A DNA stretch of 60,000 bases, from contig NC_064037.1 in assembly GCF_932526225.1 (NCBI RefSeq), positions 12,446,203 to 12,506,202 on the forward strand, read 5' to 3'. A program made the translations under genes and the position numbers. Positions 13,001-22,585 of this stretch are shown here, one piece after another. The notes below the pieces were generated by a model that saw only the letters and a program-made list of their open reading frames with translations, searched no databases and was not told where the DNA came from. The DNA comes from Nematostella vectensis. Its lineage: Eukaryota; Cnidaria; Anthozoa; Actiniaria; Edwardsiidae. Numbering within the stretch: the stretch's first letter is position 1; the number at the start of each line of letters is the position of its first letter.

Positions 13001-16000
13001 CACACCTCTGCTTTTTAAGGTTTTCCCCGGGAATACATTAGATAACGAGGATGTCGTTCGCAATGTGCTGCCTCAAGTTGTTCTAGCACGCTGCGTGCGC
13101 ATCTGCCCTACAGCCTGGGACCAACACTGCAGTCTGAGGGCGGAACTGTACAGTTATGGCATGGGTAAGCTAAGGCAGCAACTCGTACGAACAACAACAA
13201 TTGCTCTTGCCTGCCTTGTATTTACAAATTTGCCCATTCATCTGAAAACCTATATCATATATGCAGTAACAATAGGGGAGACTTGCGCTAAGAGATCACG
13301 TGACTGTTTGGGTGGCAAACTAGCGCGCGCTCAGGCTATCAGCGGCAAAAAAAACAGCAACAAAAAGCAACAGCACTTAATAAAAGCCAGAATTCTTTTT
13401 TTCAGAAAGGTTTAAGTTTCATTTAGAAATTTTCTTTTTTCGTTGTTCTCTGGTGTGACGGGCGCAGTCATTTCTGAATTTTTTGTTTGATGATTATGTT
13501 GTAAATTTGCCACTCAGGACGGTCACGTGATCTCTTAGCGCAAGTCCCTTATTTACCCTTAAACTGAATTCTTAGTTATGCCAGGGGCTCATAAGTAGGG
13601 GCAATCATCTGTATTATATAACTGTCAATAACTGTCAGGACTCTCTCTTCTTGTATATAACCTCTCAGCGACAGAATTTCGAGATCGATACAAATGATCA
13701 CTTATTTTTTGCAAGAGCAAGAAAAAATGTCCTCGTAACAACGTTTGAGTCCACTTATAAAGAAACAAATAGTCCAAGGCTAGTAACACAATGTTTCTTT
13801 CTCTGCGACAAAAAGGATTCAGAAATAAGAAGGAATATGACGACGTAGGAAGACTTTGAAAAGCAAGCGTCGTTTTCCCCCTTCTCGGCCGCCATTTTGG
13901 ATTCCTGAGACAAAGTCAATTTTTCCGCCCTGTCATCTGATTAGCCAATCCGCGCGTCTAAAAATAGCCTGATCCTAGGAAACGCCGTGACACCTATATA
14001 GTACCAGAATGTGGGGAAGTTGATTGCCCCTACTTATGAGCCCCTGGTTATGCATAATTTTGTGTCCTGGCAAGGAAATTCTTAAACACGAGGTTTCGCT
14101 ATTAATGGGAAAGCTCCTCCCACCCCCGAGCTCAAGAACAAGCAGTTATAAATCAGCCGTCAAATTCAAATTCAAATTTCATATTATAAACCTAGTTAAA
14201 TATCATTCCTAGACTTGTCCACCTAAAATGCTTCTATTTATAGTAAAATAAATGTGATACCAAGCTGTGTGCGCTCTACCAGTCCACGATATGAGCATTT
14301 TCATCACAGCGCGAAAATAATTTATGCAGATGCGTTAGATTATGGATAACGCCAAATTTTAAAATTTGCATCGAAAACGTGAAGTGGAGAGCAAAGCACT
14401 AATTTATCAATCTACACAACTGTCTTGTTACCTGTGCAAAAATAGTTTTATTCCAGCCGTTTGAGGCTCAGAGATAAGCAATTTAAAGGAGACTTATAAT
14501 TTGTAACTGCTAGCCTGGCAGTATTATGATTATAATTGCAAGTTCGAGCCCGGGGGTGGGAGGAGCTTTCCCTATTATAGCGGAACCTCGTGTTTAAATC
14601 GACCTTTAATATTCTAAATTTTTACTTTGACTTTTTTCCAGCGACTGCTTCAGATCTAGTGGTTAGGAATACTTACGCAGTATATAGCGCCTCGAGCAGA
14701 CACGACTTTAACCACGAACCAGACTACGCGAAATTCTCCTCCTACAAAGGTGCTCGTACGTGGTGCCCGTTAACAGTACATGGTAACCATTGGCTTCAAA
14801 TCTGCCTTGGTCACGTGACTCTTGTGACAGGAGTTGTCACGCAACGCCACGCAACCTACGCGACTTGGGTGACGAGTTTCCAAGTAAGGGCACTGTTTCC
14901 CGCACATCTCTCACCCTCTAGAAGCCTTTTAAATGGTCTCAAAAGAAAAAAGGATAACAAAATTTCCTGCAAGTTTAAAATGCGTTTAGAGGCCAAAAAG
15001 CAGAAAAAAGGAGGGGATATCTAACCCATTGACTCCTGGCTATTTTTGAGCTGAATTTACAAAATACAGACTGAAAACAGATACCTCCCCCCCCCCCTAT
15101 TCTGAGTTTTATACAGCCCGTCAAAGTCAAACACAGCTGCACCTAGTCAGCGGTATCCAAGCTTTCCAACAGTGCTTTGCGCTCCCCACTTTTAATCCCT
15201 CGTCGTTGTGCTGAAGCAAGCACAAGTTGATGGTTGCTTGTATTTTTCATCAAAAATACAGCTATGAGCATATTAGGAGAGTGTCTCAGGACATCATAAA
15301 GTCTATTGGGGCATAATTGAGTACTTTGCTTATGGATATTTGCAAGCAAAGGTGGATTCATGATGATTTTTTCTTGGTTGGCTTTGCCTGGATGAGAAAA
15401 TAATTTTCTAATGAATCACCACAGCTCTCCTAAATGCTGTCTTTTCTGAAACCAAATTGATTCCAAAATATCTTACACTGCTATTCTGGGTCTGTATGAC
15501 CTGGAATTGATTTGTTTGGCTTCGGGGATCTGGATCTCCCAAAATTCTTTGCAATACGTAAAGGCATTTCCGCCAGAAAAATAATGAACTTGGAACATGT
15601 CGTTTTTCTTTCTATTTATTTTCGTCTCTTTAATTGGTGACGAATTAACAAAATATAAAACTGTTGTATACCATAGGACGCACGCAAAATATACCGTTTT
15701 CAGTTTTTATCAACATTTTTTTATCATAACTGTTGTGCTGGGAATATTTTTATTTTTATTTTATTTTTTTTTTGGGGGGGGGGGGGGGGGGGCTGGAGCG
15801 GATGCTTCGGGAAAAAAATCGTGCCGATCGGTAATACGGGCAATTATTAATTTTTTAAAATGCCCAATCTCCGCTGGCTGGGAAAAACAATTCCTAACCA
15901 ATGCTGGCTGGGAAAAAAGGAATGGTCTCTCCTGGAACAGAAAAGGAACATATATTTTTCAAGCAACTTTTAAAACTGATGTTTTCGGCATCAGAACATA

Positions 16001-19000
16001 ATCAAGCTAGGAAATATTCCATTTTAACGTGTTTATGGAAGGGGAGCTCGTTGTGTGTCTTTGTATCTTTTGAAAATCTTTTGAAAGAGGCACTTGCATG
16101 CAGCATTTGTATTCATTGCGCTTCTTTGAACTTTGGGTCTATTTCGGTTTGGATGTAACTCGTTCCTTATTATTCAATAGGTGGCCCACTCTCTGGATGG
16201 AGTTAATTTTCAATATTACAATGAAGAACCTGGAGGGGCAATCAAGGTATCATTATCATCATCATCATAATTTACATTATCATTATCATAATATACATCA
16301 TCACCATCACTATTTACCTCATCACCATTATTATTTACATCATCATAATCATCATCAGCATAATAACATTATCATCATTATCGTCATGTGCACAATTATC
16401 ATCAGCTTCGTCATCATTTTCACAATTAACATCATCATAATTTACATCATCATTATCATCTTTGTCGTCATCAGTATCATCATTTCACCATCATGTACCA
16501 TGGGTAACAAATATACCTTATTTTACGCCACACCTGAATTTGAAAAAAAAAAACGTCTCTATTAAATTTATCTTAGGTTGAACGTTAATCACGAATATCT
16601 TGATTACTTAATTTAGGTTTTTTTTTATAAATTAAAATTTCTTCTTAGATTTAATTGAAATTGTCTGCGATATTACGACGTCGACGTCTAAGTGTCCGAG
16701 ACTGCTATATTGACTTTAAGTCATCCTTTATAAGAACAAGGTCCAGCCTTTTGTGTTAATATGGACAAGAACTGACTCGCGTGGAATTAACTAGCAGTAA
16801 TGAATCAACCTTAATTGAACTAAGAGATATATTTTCGGAATTACGTGCATTTATGTGGATACATTAAACGGAAAATAAACTGATCTATTGTATTGTAGAC
16901 ATTTACTTGTGGATCGCAAGTAACTACGGCCTGTAAGACGTTCTTCATGTCATCGATCAAAGCAAAATGCATCCGGTTGCATATCCTAGCCTGGAATAAC
17001 CAAGCAGACGGTTATCACCTGTGCATGAGAGCTCAACTAATTGGCCATATTAAGGGTGAGCCGTCTGACACTAGCTTGCAAAAGCCAAAATTTGTAAACA
17101 CCTATTTTAAATAACGTTAGTGCAAATGTCGAATGGCAGTTAGACCAAAAGACCAAACAGTACCGTGGTACTCGTTATATTACTACCGAATACAGGAGAA
17201 TGTAAAGAAATCATACGGACCATTAATGTATTGATTTGGTATCGCTGAAGTTTATTTATCAGATTTCTGCATTCGCCTTTTGCATTGACCGTTTTTTAAA
17301 CTAGACCCTGCGCGCAGGGTTGTCAGGGATACCTGAGATCTGCAATTTGTTTGGACCCTGTGTTGTGATATGTATTACAATCATTCTACTGCCCACAACC
17401 TGGGATATAATAAAAACATCTATAATCTTGTTTTTTTATATGCCATATCACAACACTGATTGGGGAAAGAAAGGTAAGAATCATCATCTCATGAGGTGGG
17501 GTTAGACTCGAGGTGTGCTCCATTAAAGTATTGGGCTGATTGTCCTATCTTTTACAGTGTAAAAATCTTACAAATACTATCACTGCAGCAGAGATAGCAC
17601 CGAAATAAAATTCAGGAAAAATGAGAATGTGACAATTTTAAATATTTCTTAAACATTTCTTTGGTTCACTGCCCTCAATATGCTATCACTTAGGGGTAAA
17701 TTTATTTTAACACCCAGAGTGAGCCATATTGTATTAACAATATAATTTAGATTTAATTTATTATTTCATTTATGTAAGTGCAAAGTAGACAGCAATATCT
17801 ATGTATGCTAGCATATTGTTTAAACATTTTTATTTTGAAGTAAATGAAGTGGCTATAGAATATCCAGACTTGAAATTATAGCATTTACATATTCTTAAGG
17901 ATTGAGATCAACAACACTTTAAAGACAACACAATGCTCTAGATATCATTGAAAATTTTTCCATAAATTTAAACGACATTCAATGAGGGATAAATTTATTT
18001 TAGGAAGAAAACAAAACTTAACTAAAGAAAGGACCAAAATAACAAAATAAGCACCAAAGTACCAAAATAATTTGATATCTATTTGGTAAAAAAAAATCAT
18101 GACATTCAATGAGAGAGATCAAGATATTTTATAGTAAGAAACAAAATGTATCTTGCCGGACAAGTGTCGAGATGTAAGGTAGTCACTTCTTTGAGGTTCA
18201 TTCATGGCGATTTGTAGGAGACGATTTTCTTCAATAGTTTCAAACTACTTCCACTTCAAAATAGATTAAGCAAACAAGGTAAATACCTCGAGTCCATTCA
18301 TAAGGTTCGCAACCACAGGTATCCCAGTAATAATTGTATATTGTATAAATGTATATTGATAGATAAATTCACGACAATGGTAATCAATAGTTGTGGAGAA
18401 GTCGAAGAAAATGATATGATAATTATTATCAGATTATAAAGATGTAAGAAACTGATGTGAATGATGATAACAAAGGTGTTGGAACTGATCGTTTGAAACT
18501 TTGTGTTTACGATGTGCGATGATGGCGATTATATGTAAATTGACGATTGTTTTGATTAATTCGACAATGATGATTGCGGTGATATCAACTTTTGACTAGA
18601 TGAGTATGAATACAACAATTTTGTGGATGATTTTGTTAATCATTAAACTTGATTTGATAATGATTTCTGTCATGATGCCGATGAAAAATGATGATAATAA
18701 TTCTGATGTGATGGTGCTGATAATGATGAGTGATTATGGCAATGAAAATGGCGATGATCATACTTATGATTGATGGTAATATGATTATGATGATGATTGT
18801 GATGGGGACGATGATGGTCATGTAATAAGATAATGGTTGTAAGTGTTCTTTAAATTGCTAGCTAATGACCAAATGCATCCCGGTTGTCATACTCAAAGTA
18901 AAATGCTCTAGGGGCACGTGTCCCCCCCCCCCCCCCCCCCACCACCAATATTTAAAAAAAAAAAATAAGATAAGGCCCCTTTGTTTTCTTAATGTTTCTG

Positions 19001-22000
19001 TGTCGTGGCCCCCAACCCTTCCCCCCCCCCCCACCCCACCCCCAATGATTCGAGGTCTGCTACGGCTATGACTTCTCACGGTCTTAAAGCGGTGAAATCG
19101 GAATCACTCTTTATTCGATCTATTGCCTTGAGTTATTTCACAATAAAGTACGATGTATGATGATGTTGGTCAACTGAAAATTAAAACACGACAGTAATAG
19201 ACTGAGATTCAAGGTTCAAAAGGTCCACGAGATCACAAAGTTGCAAATACAATTGTGCTACAATAATAGTTATTATCTCAGACTCTAGAGGCATGCATTA
19301 CAAAGGAGATTCACTTACCAACGTTAGCATGTCTTGATCAATAGAACTAACAATTATAGAGATTCACGTTCGCTGTTCACGTTCATATCAACGCTAACTA
19401 AGCACCGCCACTCCTTGATGCAAAGCGGCGCACAATCAAACGTCCATCAAAATGCAACGTCATTTCCTATGTCGTTACAATGATTGATAGTGATTATTAT
19501 ACTGATTATGATGGTGATGATAAGGATGGATATAATAATAATCATCATCATCACCATTGTTATTATGTTGATATTTTATTGATTTGTTGTGATGGTGGTT
19601 ATGGTAAAGGTGTTAATTCAGTGATAGCGGGAAACCACTACCATAAAAAGCTCCCTACTAGCAGTGGTCCCGAAATATTGGTTTATAATCATATGCTATT
19701 TTCCCGTCTTCCCTCTTTATAAAGGGACTGTTGGTGCGCCTGTGTTCTCCGACATCGCTAGTGACGTCACCGTATACCAACACGAAGATGTTACCCTGTC
19801 TTGCAACTCCGCCGGCGATCTGCCAATCACGACCTCTTGGTCACGTGGCGACCAGGTGTTACAGACCAGTACCTCTCAGCCAAACCTGGCGCTGAGTAAC
19901 GTAACATCCTTGCAGACTGGGCACTACAAGTGCACCGTGACAAACGCGCGAGGATCAAACTCAAGGATTGTCCATCTTCTCGTCAAAGGTAACGCGTTAA
20001 TTTACCGGCAGTTTTTATTTTGGTACTTTTACTTGCTTATGGTGATACTATAGTAGAATAGAATACAATACTTGGGAGGCCTTTTATTTTGCATGTATGT
20101 GCATTATTAAGGCACAAATAAACGATAAGTAATTGAATAATTATTTTAGGATATTGTTTGTCTTATTGTTTTTAGGGAGGCGCTAACGTTTCTAAGAAGC
20201 ACGCAAATGACTTTCACAAAATACTATTGTTTGCATTTGCTGTAATAAAAGTGTTAATGAATATTTCGTTCACTGTATTGATTGCGAGTTCTCGAATTAT
20301 TGATATTTTACGTATCAACGCGCAAATGATTTTTCATTCCTGGTTGTCGAATAATAGTTCAAATGATTTCACTTTCTCTTAAATGACAGTACACCGGCGT
20401 AAATGTTTGTAATTTTGGCTAAAATGACTGCGTATTTCTCGGTAATGAAAAGCAAAAGGTGTAAAGAGAGGCTCAAACGGGCATGTTTTGGTGGGAATGC
20501 TATAAAGTTTTTAATAAATTTAACGAATTGTTGCTGTCATGTGAAGTATGTTCACTTGATTTTGGCGGGAAAGAACGCGCACGCCCGTTTGAGCCTCTAT
20601 TTGGTGTTAATCCACAGGCCTCCCAAGTATTGTTATTTTAGCCGCGGAAAGGTCTATTGTGAGCTATCTGTTTAACTCTTATTAATTTTTAGCGCAAGTG
20701 ACAATTGTCAAATCGCATGACTACCGTACCTCATATTGTTATGTTTCATACCGAATGCAGTTTCCTAAGTATATATCAAGTATATATGCATACGCTATAG
20801 GTTAGTTTACACAAGCTCAAAAAAAAAATAGGCCGAGAGATTACCAGCCCTCAAATACTGAGGAGCTGTTTCTGAATATTGTGTTCTAAGATTAAAAACG
20901 CCCCTCACTTCACAGAACCACTGAGCATGTGTTCTAACTACGTCACACTCGCGGACGATTCCCGCCTTTTCTCACGCGTGACCGCTACGCTTCAAACCGA
21001 TGACGTCAGCCTTAACGAGTCTAACTGGTACCTCCTTACTGGACAAACCGGTTACTACCGGCTTCCAGTGCGCGCCGTTCCCGAGGGTCGATGCGGCGCC
21101 ACGTCATCTGGCTGGATGAATGGTGGGCACCCTAGCGTGCAAGACGGCGTCGTCAAGAGGACTGTCTGTTTCCATAGCAACGCACAGATGTGTCGCTACA
21201 GCGTGACGATCCTTGTGCGCAACTGCTTCGGATACCACGTGTACAGGTTCAAGAAATTAGACGCCTCCTGGAACGCTCGGTACTGCGCTGAGAATTTCAA
21301 TGAAGGTAAAGATGAGTCGATTTATTTAACGGATAATAATCGAAGCTGAATTTTTTTTATCTTATCCTCATCAAATCAAAGTAATTTTTTTTGATATATT
21401 AATAACCTATATTAACAGACCATTCCCAAGAAGGAATAAGTCAACATTTTACTGAATTTATAAATAAATTAAGGTGTTTTGTGTATCTGAATCTTTCGTT
21501 GAATAGAACGAATCGATTCAGTCGACAAGAAAACAAGTATAGGGACAAAATATATCTCAAATACAGTGTTGTCCAGTTTCCGAAAATACTCGAAGTATTT
21601 TTAATTTCAATTTACTAGGATTGGACTGTGGTTGGCTAATAGTTAGGGCTAACTCACCCCACCCATGATGGTCCGTGTTGTCGAAAGTAAAACATTATTC
21701 AAGGTCGTAGGGATTTTTTTAGTAGAAAATCTTGAAGTCACATATGTTTTATCTAAACGCTGATGATATAGGACTTTTTAATGATATAAACGGCAGTATC
21801 GTAGGGCATTCTCAAGAACTGAGGCTAACCACACCTATGCAAGAGCTAGGCAAAGTCCCATTGTTCTGCCGCTAAAAGCTTTCCCCACATAGGATATTTT
21901 TCGTACTAAACACACAGGCACAAGATATAGAATATAGTGAGATTTTGAGGAAATTACATGAAACATGTGCTCCCTGATATACCTTATCCGAGATTTTCTT

Positions 22001-22585
22001 TTTTGAACCAATCAAAAGAAGAAAGAACAATAGTTTTTCTTGACATAATTTTCACAAGGTTCCCCACGTTAGATTTGTCTAATAAGCCATATTACACATA
22101 CTAATAAATCCTAAAATTTCAAATATTCAAAAACGTTAGGCAGCCTTCAGTTTTAATTGTAAGTTATGTTGTAATTTTTTGTCTACCAATCAAATTCGAA
22201 TATTAACAAAGGTATTTTTGGCATACAAGCGTGCATATGCCGTTAGGTTGCCTAGTTCTCACACGAAGAATTACGTAAATAACTAATTTAACCATAAAAA
22301 TACTGTTTGTTTTAACAAAAAGATGGTGTCGACCAGCCTGAAGTGCGTCTCTTCTCCAGTCTCCCTCTCGACTTCGCCGACAACCAAGGAGACGGTCATG
22401 TGACCCACAGAGAGTACCATGTGACAAGTAACTTCGTGTGCATGCAATATTGCATGCTACATCCGGGATGTCGCACTTTCAAATATGTCGACTCCCTGAT
22501 GACGTGCAAGCTCAGTAATTCCACTACCGCTGACCAGACTATTCTGAACCATGCTGTGGTTTTTCACGGTCAGACTGGCACGTAG
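3705..22585 (+). CDS. Mosaic extracellular protein: three F5/8C (discoidin), Ig, D8C, PAN (5' partial gene span)
   Basis: Ten exons can be chained by GT/AG signals and continuous reading phase: 3705-4006, 4412-4550, 4843-5180, 13020-13164, 14642-14883, 16181-16246, 16899-17055, 19725-19988, 20916-21305 and 22323-22585. Together they give about 768 residues ending in TAG. The first visible exon begins in phase 1, so at least one upstream exon, presumably with a signal peptide, is missing from view. Domain order is discoidin 1, discoidin 2, discoidin 3, Ig, D8C (the uromodulin/GP2/OIT3 family domain) and PAN/apple. Such domains bind carbohydrate, lipid or protein outside the cell, so a secreted or surface adhesion or recognition role is inferred. 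No transmembrane segment is seen in the chained exons. All domain borders are phase 1. The exact gene is not recognised, and alternative exons cannot be excluded. Confidence 0.8.
4307..4447 (+). repeat. 75-bp tandem duplication carrying a splice acceptor and exon start
   Basis: Segment 4307-4381 is repeated at 4382-4447 with few differences. Each copy contains TCTATCCAG followed by the first codons of the discoidin 1 second exon (FQGNSDGGRIMK). Reading from the upstream acceptor (exon start about 4337) meets an in-frame TGA near 4384, so only the downstream acceptor gives an open exon. Confidence 0.85.
4412..4550 (+). CDS. Exon: discoidin domain 1, C-terminal part
   Basis: Acceptor CTATCCAG and donor GTAAGA at 4551. 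The phase 0 start fits the previous exon, and it ends in phase 1. The translation starts FQGNSDG and ends CLRVELYGCDAG, the canonical closing motif of an F5/8C domain with the second conserved cysteine. Confidence 0.85.
4843..5180 (+). CDS. Exon: discoidin domain 2, N-terminal two thirds
   Basis: The acceptor follows a T-rich tract (TTTTTGTAG). It starts in phase 1, ends in phase 0, and the donor is GTATGC at 5181. It shows PLGMNSGEIPSWAITASSS, the classic discoidin opening, then CWASS, FFQVNLGRLRYVTAIATQ and VKYGDCVTW. The usual first cysteine before PLGM is absent (DPLVPLGM). A MITE begins 7 bp into the following intron. Confidence 0.88.
5188..5352. mobile_element. MITE, family A, short copy
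   Basis: Ends are AATAGGGGACTT and AAGTCCCCTATT, with inner inverted blocks containing ATCACGTGAC and GTCACGTGAT. A longer copy with the same ends lies at 13271-13553. No coding sequence. The insertion sits immediately inside the donor side of an intron. Confidence 0.8.
5786..6078 (+). repeat. Coding-type tandem repeat inside the TIR element, about 70-bp units
   Basis: About four units contain CCCCTTCCATTCGTGAGGGA, then GCTGTCCTAGCAGC and AACGAAGAGACCAAC. In the + frame they read ATPSIREGAVLAARNEETNK. One unit is expanded and breaks the frame near 5950. This looks like a repeated protein segment of the element. Confidence 0.8.
6094..6312 (+). pseudogene. Basic protein fragment of the TIR element
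   Basis: An open stretch of 72 codons is rich in Arg, Lys and His (SCRSRRAKFF, YYNKHRNTYFCRVKRDR, KKRAIRRVVRKHIKKC). It lies between the repeat and the 2A-like ORF, so it is probably an internal piece of the element's large protein, possibly nucleic-acid binding. Function not recognised. Confidence 0.45.
6451..7336 (+). pseudogene. 2A-like motif followed by cysteine-protease-like domain, broken by stops
   Basis: Three neighbouring open pieces (6451-6753, 6760-6954, 6968-7336) are collinear but interrupted by stops and a frameshift. The first contains DIEKNPGP at 6541-6564, an exact match to the DxExNPGP ribosome-skipping consensus. It is followed by GQNAGQHCVAM with a candidate catalytic Cys at 6651. 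The third piece has FKIFDSHA with a candidate His at 7037. The Cys...DSH layout resembles herpesvirus-tegument-type (C76) or OTU-like deubiquitinating peptidases found in some animal TEs; the family call is recollection, not a search. The copy is not functional as read. Confidence 0.55.
7962..7995. repeat. AAT microsatellite
   Basis: About ten AAT/ATT trinucleotides inside repeat family R copy 1. The related copy at 17303 lacks this expansion. Confidence 0.9.
9008..11925. repeat. Giant 10-bp minisatellite, about 290 units
   Basis: The array is built of 10-mers TCCCATGTAT, TCCCATGTAC, TCCCCTGTGC and TCCCCTGTAC, often alternating as 20-bp dimers. Register holds almost perfectly, with single-base slips near 9661 and 11772. 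Because the unit is 10 bp and nearly free of stop triplets, it creates very long spurious ORFs on both strands (995 codons on -, 816 on +). The - strand has a GGG or GGGG run about every 10 bp with 6-7 nt spacers, a continuous G-quadruplex-type pattern. Confidence 0.95.
12001..13019. other. Intron sequence without recognised features
   Basis: No gene, TIR pair or array was supported. Several T-rich runs occur at 12637-12652 and 12890-12960. The pyrimidine-rich run just before 13020 serves the next exon. Confidence 0.4.
13020..13164 (+). CDS. Exon: discoidin domain 2, C-terminal part
   Basis: The acceptor CTTTTTAAG gives phase 0 entry matching 5180, and the donor is GTAAGC at 13165 (phase 1). 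The translation reads VFPGNTLDNEDVVRNVL, then ARCVRICPTAWDQHCSLRAE and LYSYGMG. It aligns with the F5/8C end, but the conserved closing cysteine (LYGC) is replaced by LYSYG, mirroring loss of the opening cysteine in the same domain. Confidence 0.85.
13271..13553. mobile_element. MITE, family A, long copy
   Basis: Ends are AATAGGGGAGACTTGCGC and GCGCAAGTCCCTTATT, with TAAGAGATCACGTGAC and GTCACGTGATCTCTTA inside. It shares TIRs and interior (GGCAAACTAGCGCGCGC) with 5188-5352 but is longer. Non-coding. Confidence 0.85.
13582..14046. mobile_element. MITE, hAT-like ends, 465 bp
   Basis: Terminal inverted repeats begin CAGGGGCTCATAAGTAGGGG and extend to CAATCA. GTTATGC directly flanks both sides (13575-13581 and 14047-14053), a 7-bp duplication. 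CAGGG-type ends and a 7-8 bp duplication are typical of hAT-derived MITEs. No coding sequence. Confidence 0.85.
14086..14593. mobile_element. MITE with TTAA target site, about 508 bp
   Basis: Imperfect TIRs of roughly 45-50 bp start ACACGAGGTTTCGCTA and end TAGCGGAACCTCGTGT. Inner blocks contain GGAAAGCTCCTCCCACCCCC and its complement. TTAA flanks both ends (14082-14085, 14594-14597), as for piggyBac- or Kolobok-type transposition. Non-coding. Confidence 0.88.
14642..14883 (+). CDS. Exon: discoidin domain 3, N-terminal part
   Basis: The acceptor TTTTTTCCAG gives phase 1 entry and the donor is GTAAGG at 14884 (phase 0). The translation reads ASDLVVRNTYAVYSASSRHD, then ARTWCPL, WLQICLGHVTLVTGVVTQ and TSFQ. 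WLQICLG and VTGVVTQ are strong F5/8C core motifs. No cysteine is present at the usual opening position. Confidence 0.85.
15025..16180. other. Intron sequence with repeat remnants and homopolymers
   Basis: TAACCCATTGACTCCTGGCT followed by TTTGAGCTGAATT at 15022-15060 recurs inverted at 34585-34628, so it is the end of a dispersed repeat. A C run lies near 15090-15099 and a long G run near 15774-15792. No gene supported. Confidence 0.5.
16181..16246 (+). CDS. Micro-exon (66 bp): discoidin domain 3, middle strand
   Basis: The acceptor TATTCAATAG and donor GTATCA bound 22 codons in phase 0-0, reading VAHSLDGVNFQYYNEEPGG then AIK. This is the usual F5/8C segment (vsyS.DG..w..Y.E) and is exactly what is missing between neighbouring exons. 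In domains 1 and 2 this piece is fused to the first exon. Confidence 0.85.
16247..16495. repeat. ATC/CAT-rich microsatellite
   Basis: Degenerate ATC/CAT trinucleotides begin right at the donor of the micro-exon. The open + frame (HHHHHNLHYHYHN) is a by-product. Similar GAT-rich tracts occur at 18400-18835 and 19480-19620. Confidence 0.85.
16899..17055 (+). CDS. Exon: discoidin domain 3, C-terminal part
   Basis: The acceptor TATTGTAG and donor GTGAGC at 17056 give phase 0 entry and phase 1 exit. The translation includes TFFMSSIKAKCIRLHILAWN and LCMRAQLIGHIK, matching the RyvRi.p..w...LR.EL.GC end of F5/8C domains. The closing Cys is replaced by His (LIGH). Confidence 0.8.
17303..18325 (+). 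mobile_element. Dispersed repeat family R, copy 2 (without minisatellite)
   Basis: It is collinear with 7891-9000 and 11930-12000, from GACCCTGCGCGCAGGGTTG through GCTATCACTTAGGGGTAAAT to ACTTCCACTTCAAAATAGAT. Ends carry GGGATACCTG and CAGGTATCCC as a short inverted repeat. A short ORF at 17320 is incidental. Confidence 0.8.
18400..18940. repeat. GAT-rich degenerate microsatellite and C/G homopolymers
   Basis: Many GATGAT, TGATAATGAT blocks run from 18400 to 18835. The GGGGCACGTGTCCCC palindrome at 18911-18925 continues into a C run, then ACCACCAATATTT. The last part resembles the TE end also seen near 42740 and 56540. Confidence 0.7.
19480..19620. repeat. GAT/CAT microsatellite
   Basis: Degenerate GATGGTGATGAT and ATCATCATCATCACC blocks about 100 bp upstream of the Ig exon. 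Non-coding by position. Confidence 0.7.
19725..19988 (+). CDS. Exon: immunoglobulin domain
   Basis: The acceptor TTTATAAAG and donor GTAACG at 19989 bound an 88-codon phase 1-1 exon. It reads VYQHEDVTLSCNSAGD, then SWSRGDQVL and GHYKCTVTNARGSN. It has the two Ig cysteines, the core Trp and the Y.C motif of I-set domains, and is one whole domain in one exon. Confidence 0.9.
20066..20633. mobile_element. MITE, 17-bp TIR, about 568 bp
   Basis: ACAATACTTGGGAGGCC at 20066-20082 is matched by GGCCTCCCAAGTATTGT at 20617-20633. Inside, GAGGCTCAAACGGGC and GCCCGTTTGAGCCTC (about 20468 and 20583) form a further inverted pair. No transposase; target duplication not clear. Confidence 0.7.
20916..21305 (+). 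CDS. Exon: D8C domain (uromodulin/GP2/OIT3-like)
   Basis: Acceptor CTTCACAG and donor GTAAAG at 21306, phase 1-1, 130 codons. The diagnostic stretch is WYLLTGQTGYYRLP, then GRCGATSSGWMNGGHPSVQD, GVVKRTVCFH and FKKLDASWNARYCAEN. It holds six cysteines in the order expected for D8C domains. In known proteins this module precedes adhesive or ZP modules. One whole domain in one exon. Confidence 0.85.
21306..22322. other. Intron sequence without recognised features
   Basis: AT-rich; no TIR pair, array or gene noted. Confidence 0.4.
22323..22585 (+). CDS. Terminal exon: PAN/apple domain
   Basis: The acceptor ACAAAAAG gives phase 1 entry, and the exon ends in TAG at 22583-22585. It reads DGVDQPEVRLFSSLPLDF, then SNFVCMQYCMLHPGCRTFKY and SLMTCKLSNST. 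The spacing of four cysteines and the C..YC....C..F.Y pattern fit PAN/apple domains, which mediate protein or carbohydrate binding. The stop directly follows the domain with no membrane anchor. Confidence 0.85.

Noticed and set aside
16247-16495. CRISPR-like short repeats
   Set aside because: Trinucleotide microsatellite without spacers; the window is eukaryotic.
16098-16565. His/Ile-rich 155-codon ORF
   Set aside because: ATC/CAT microsatellite following the 66-bp exon.
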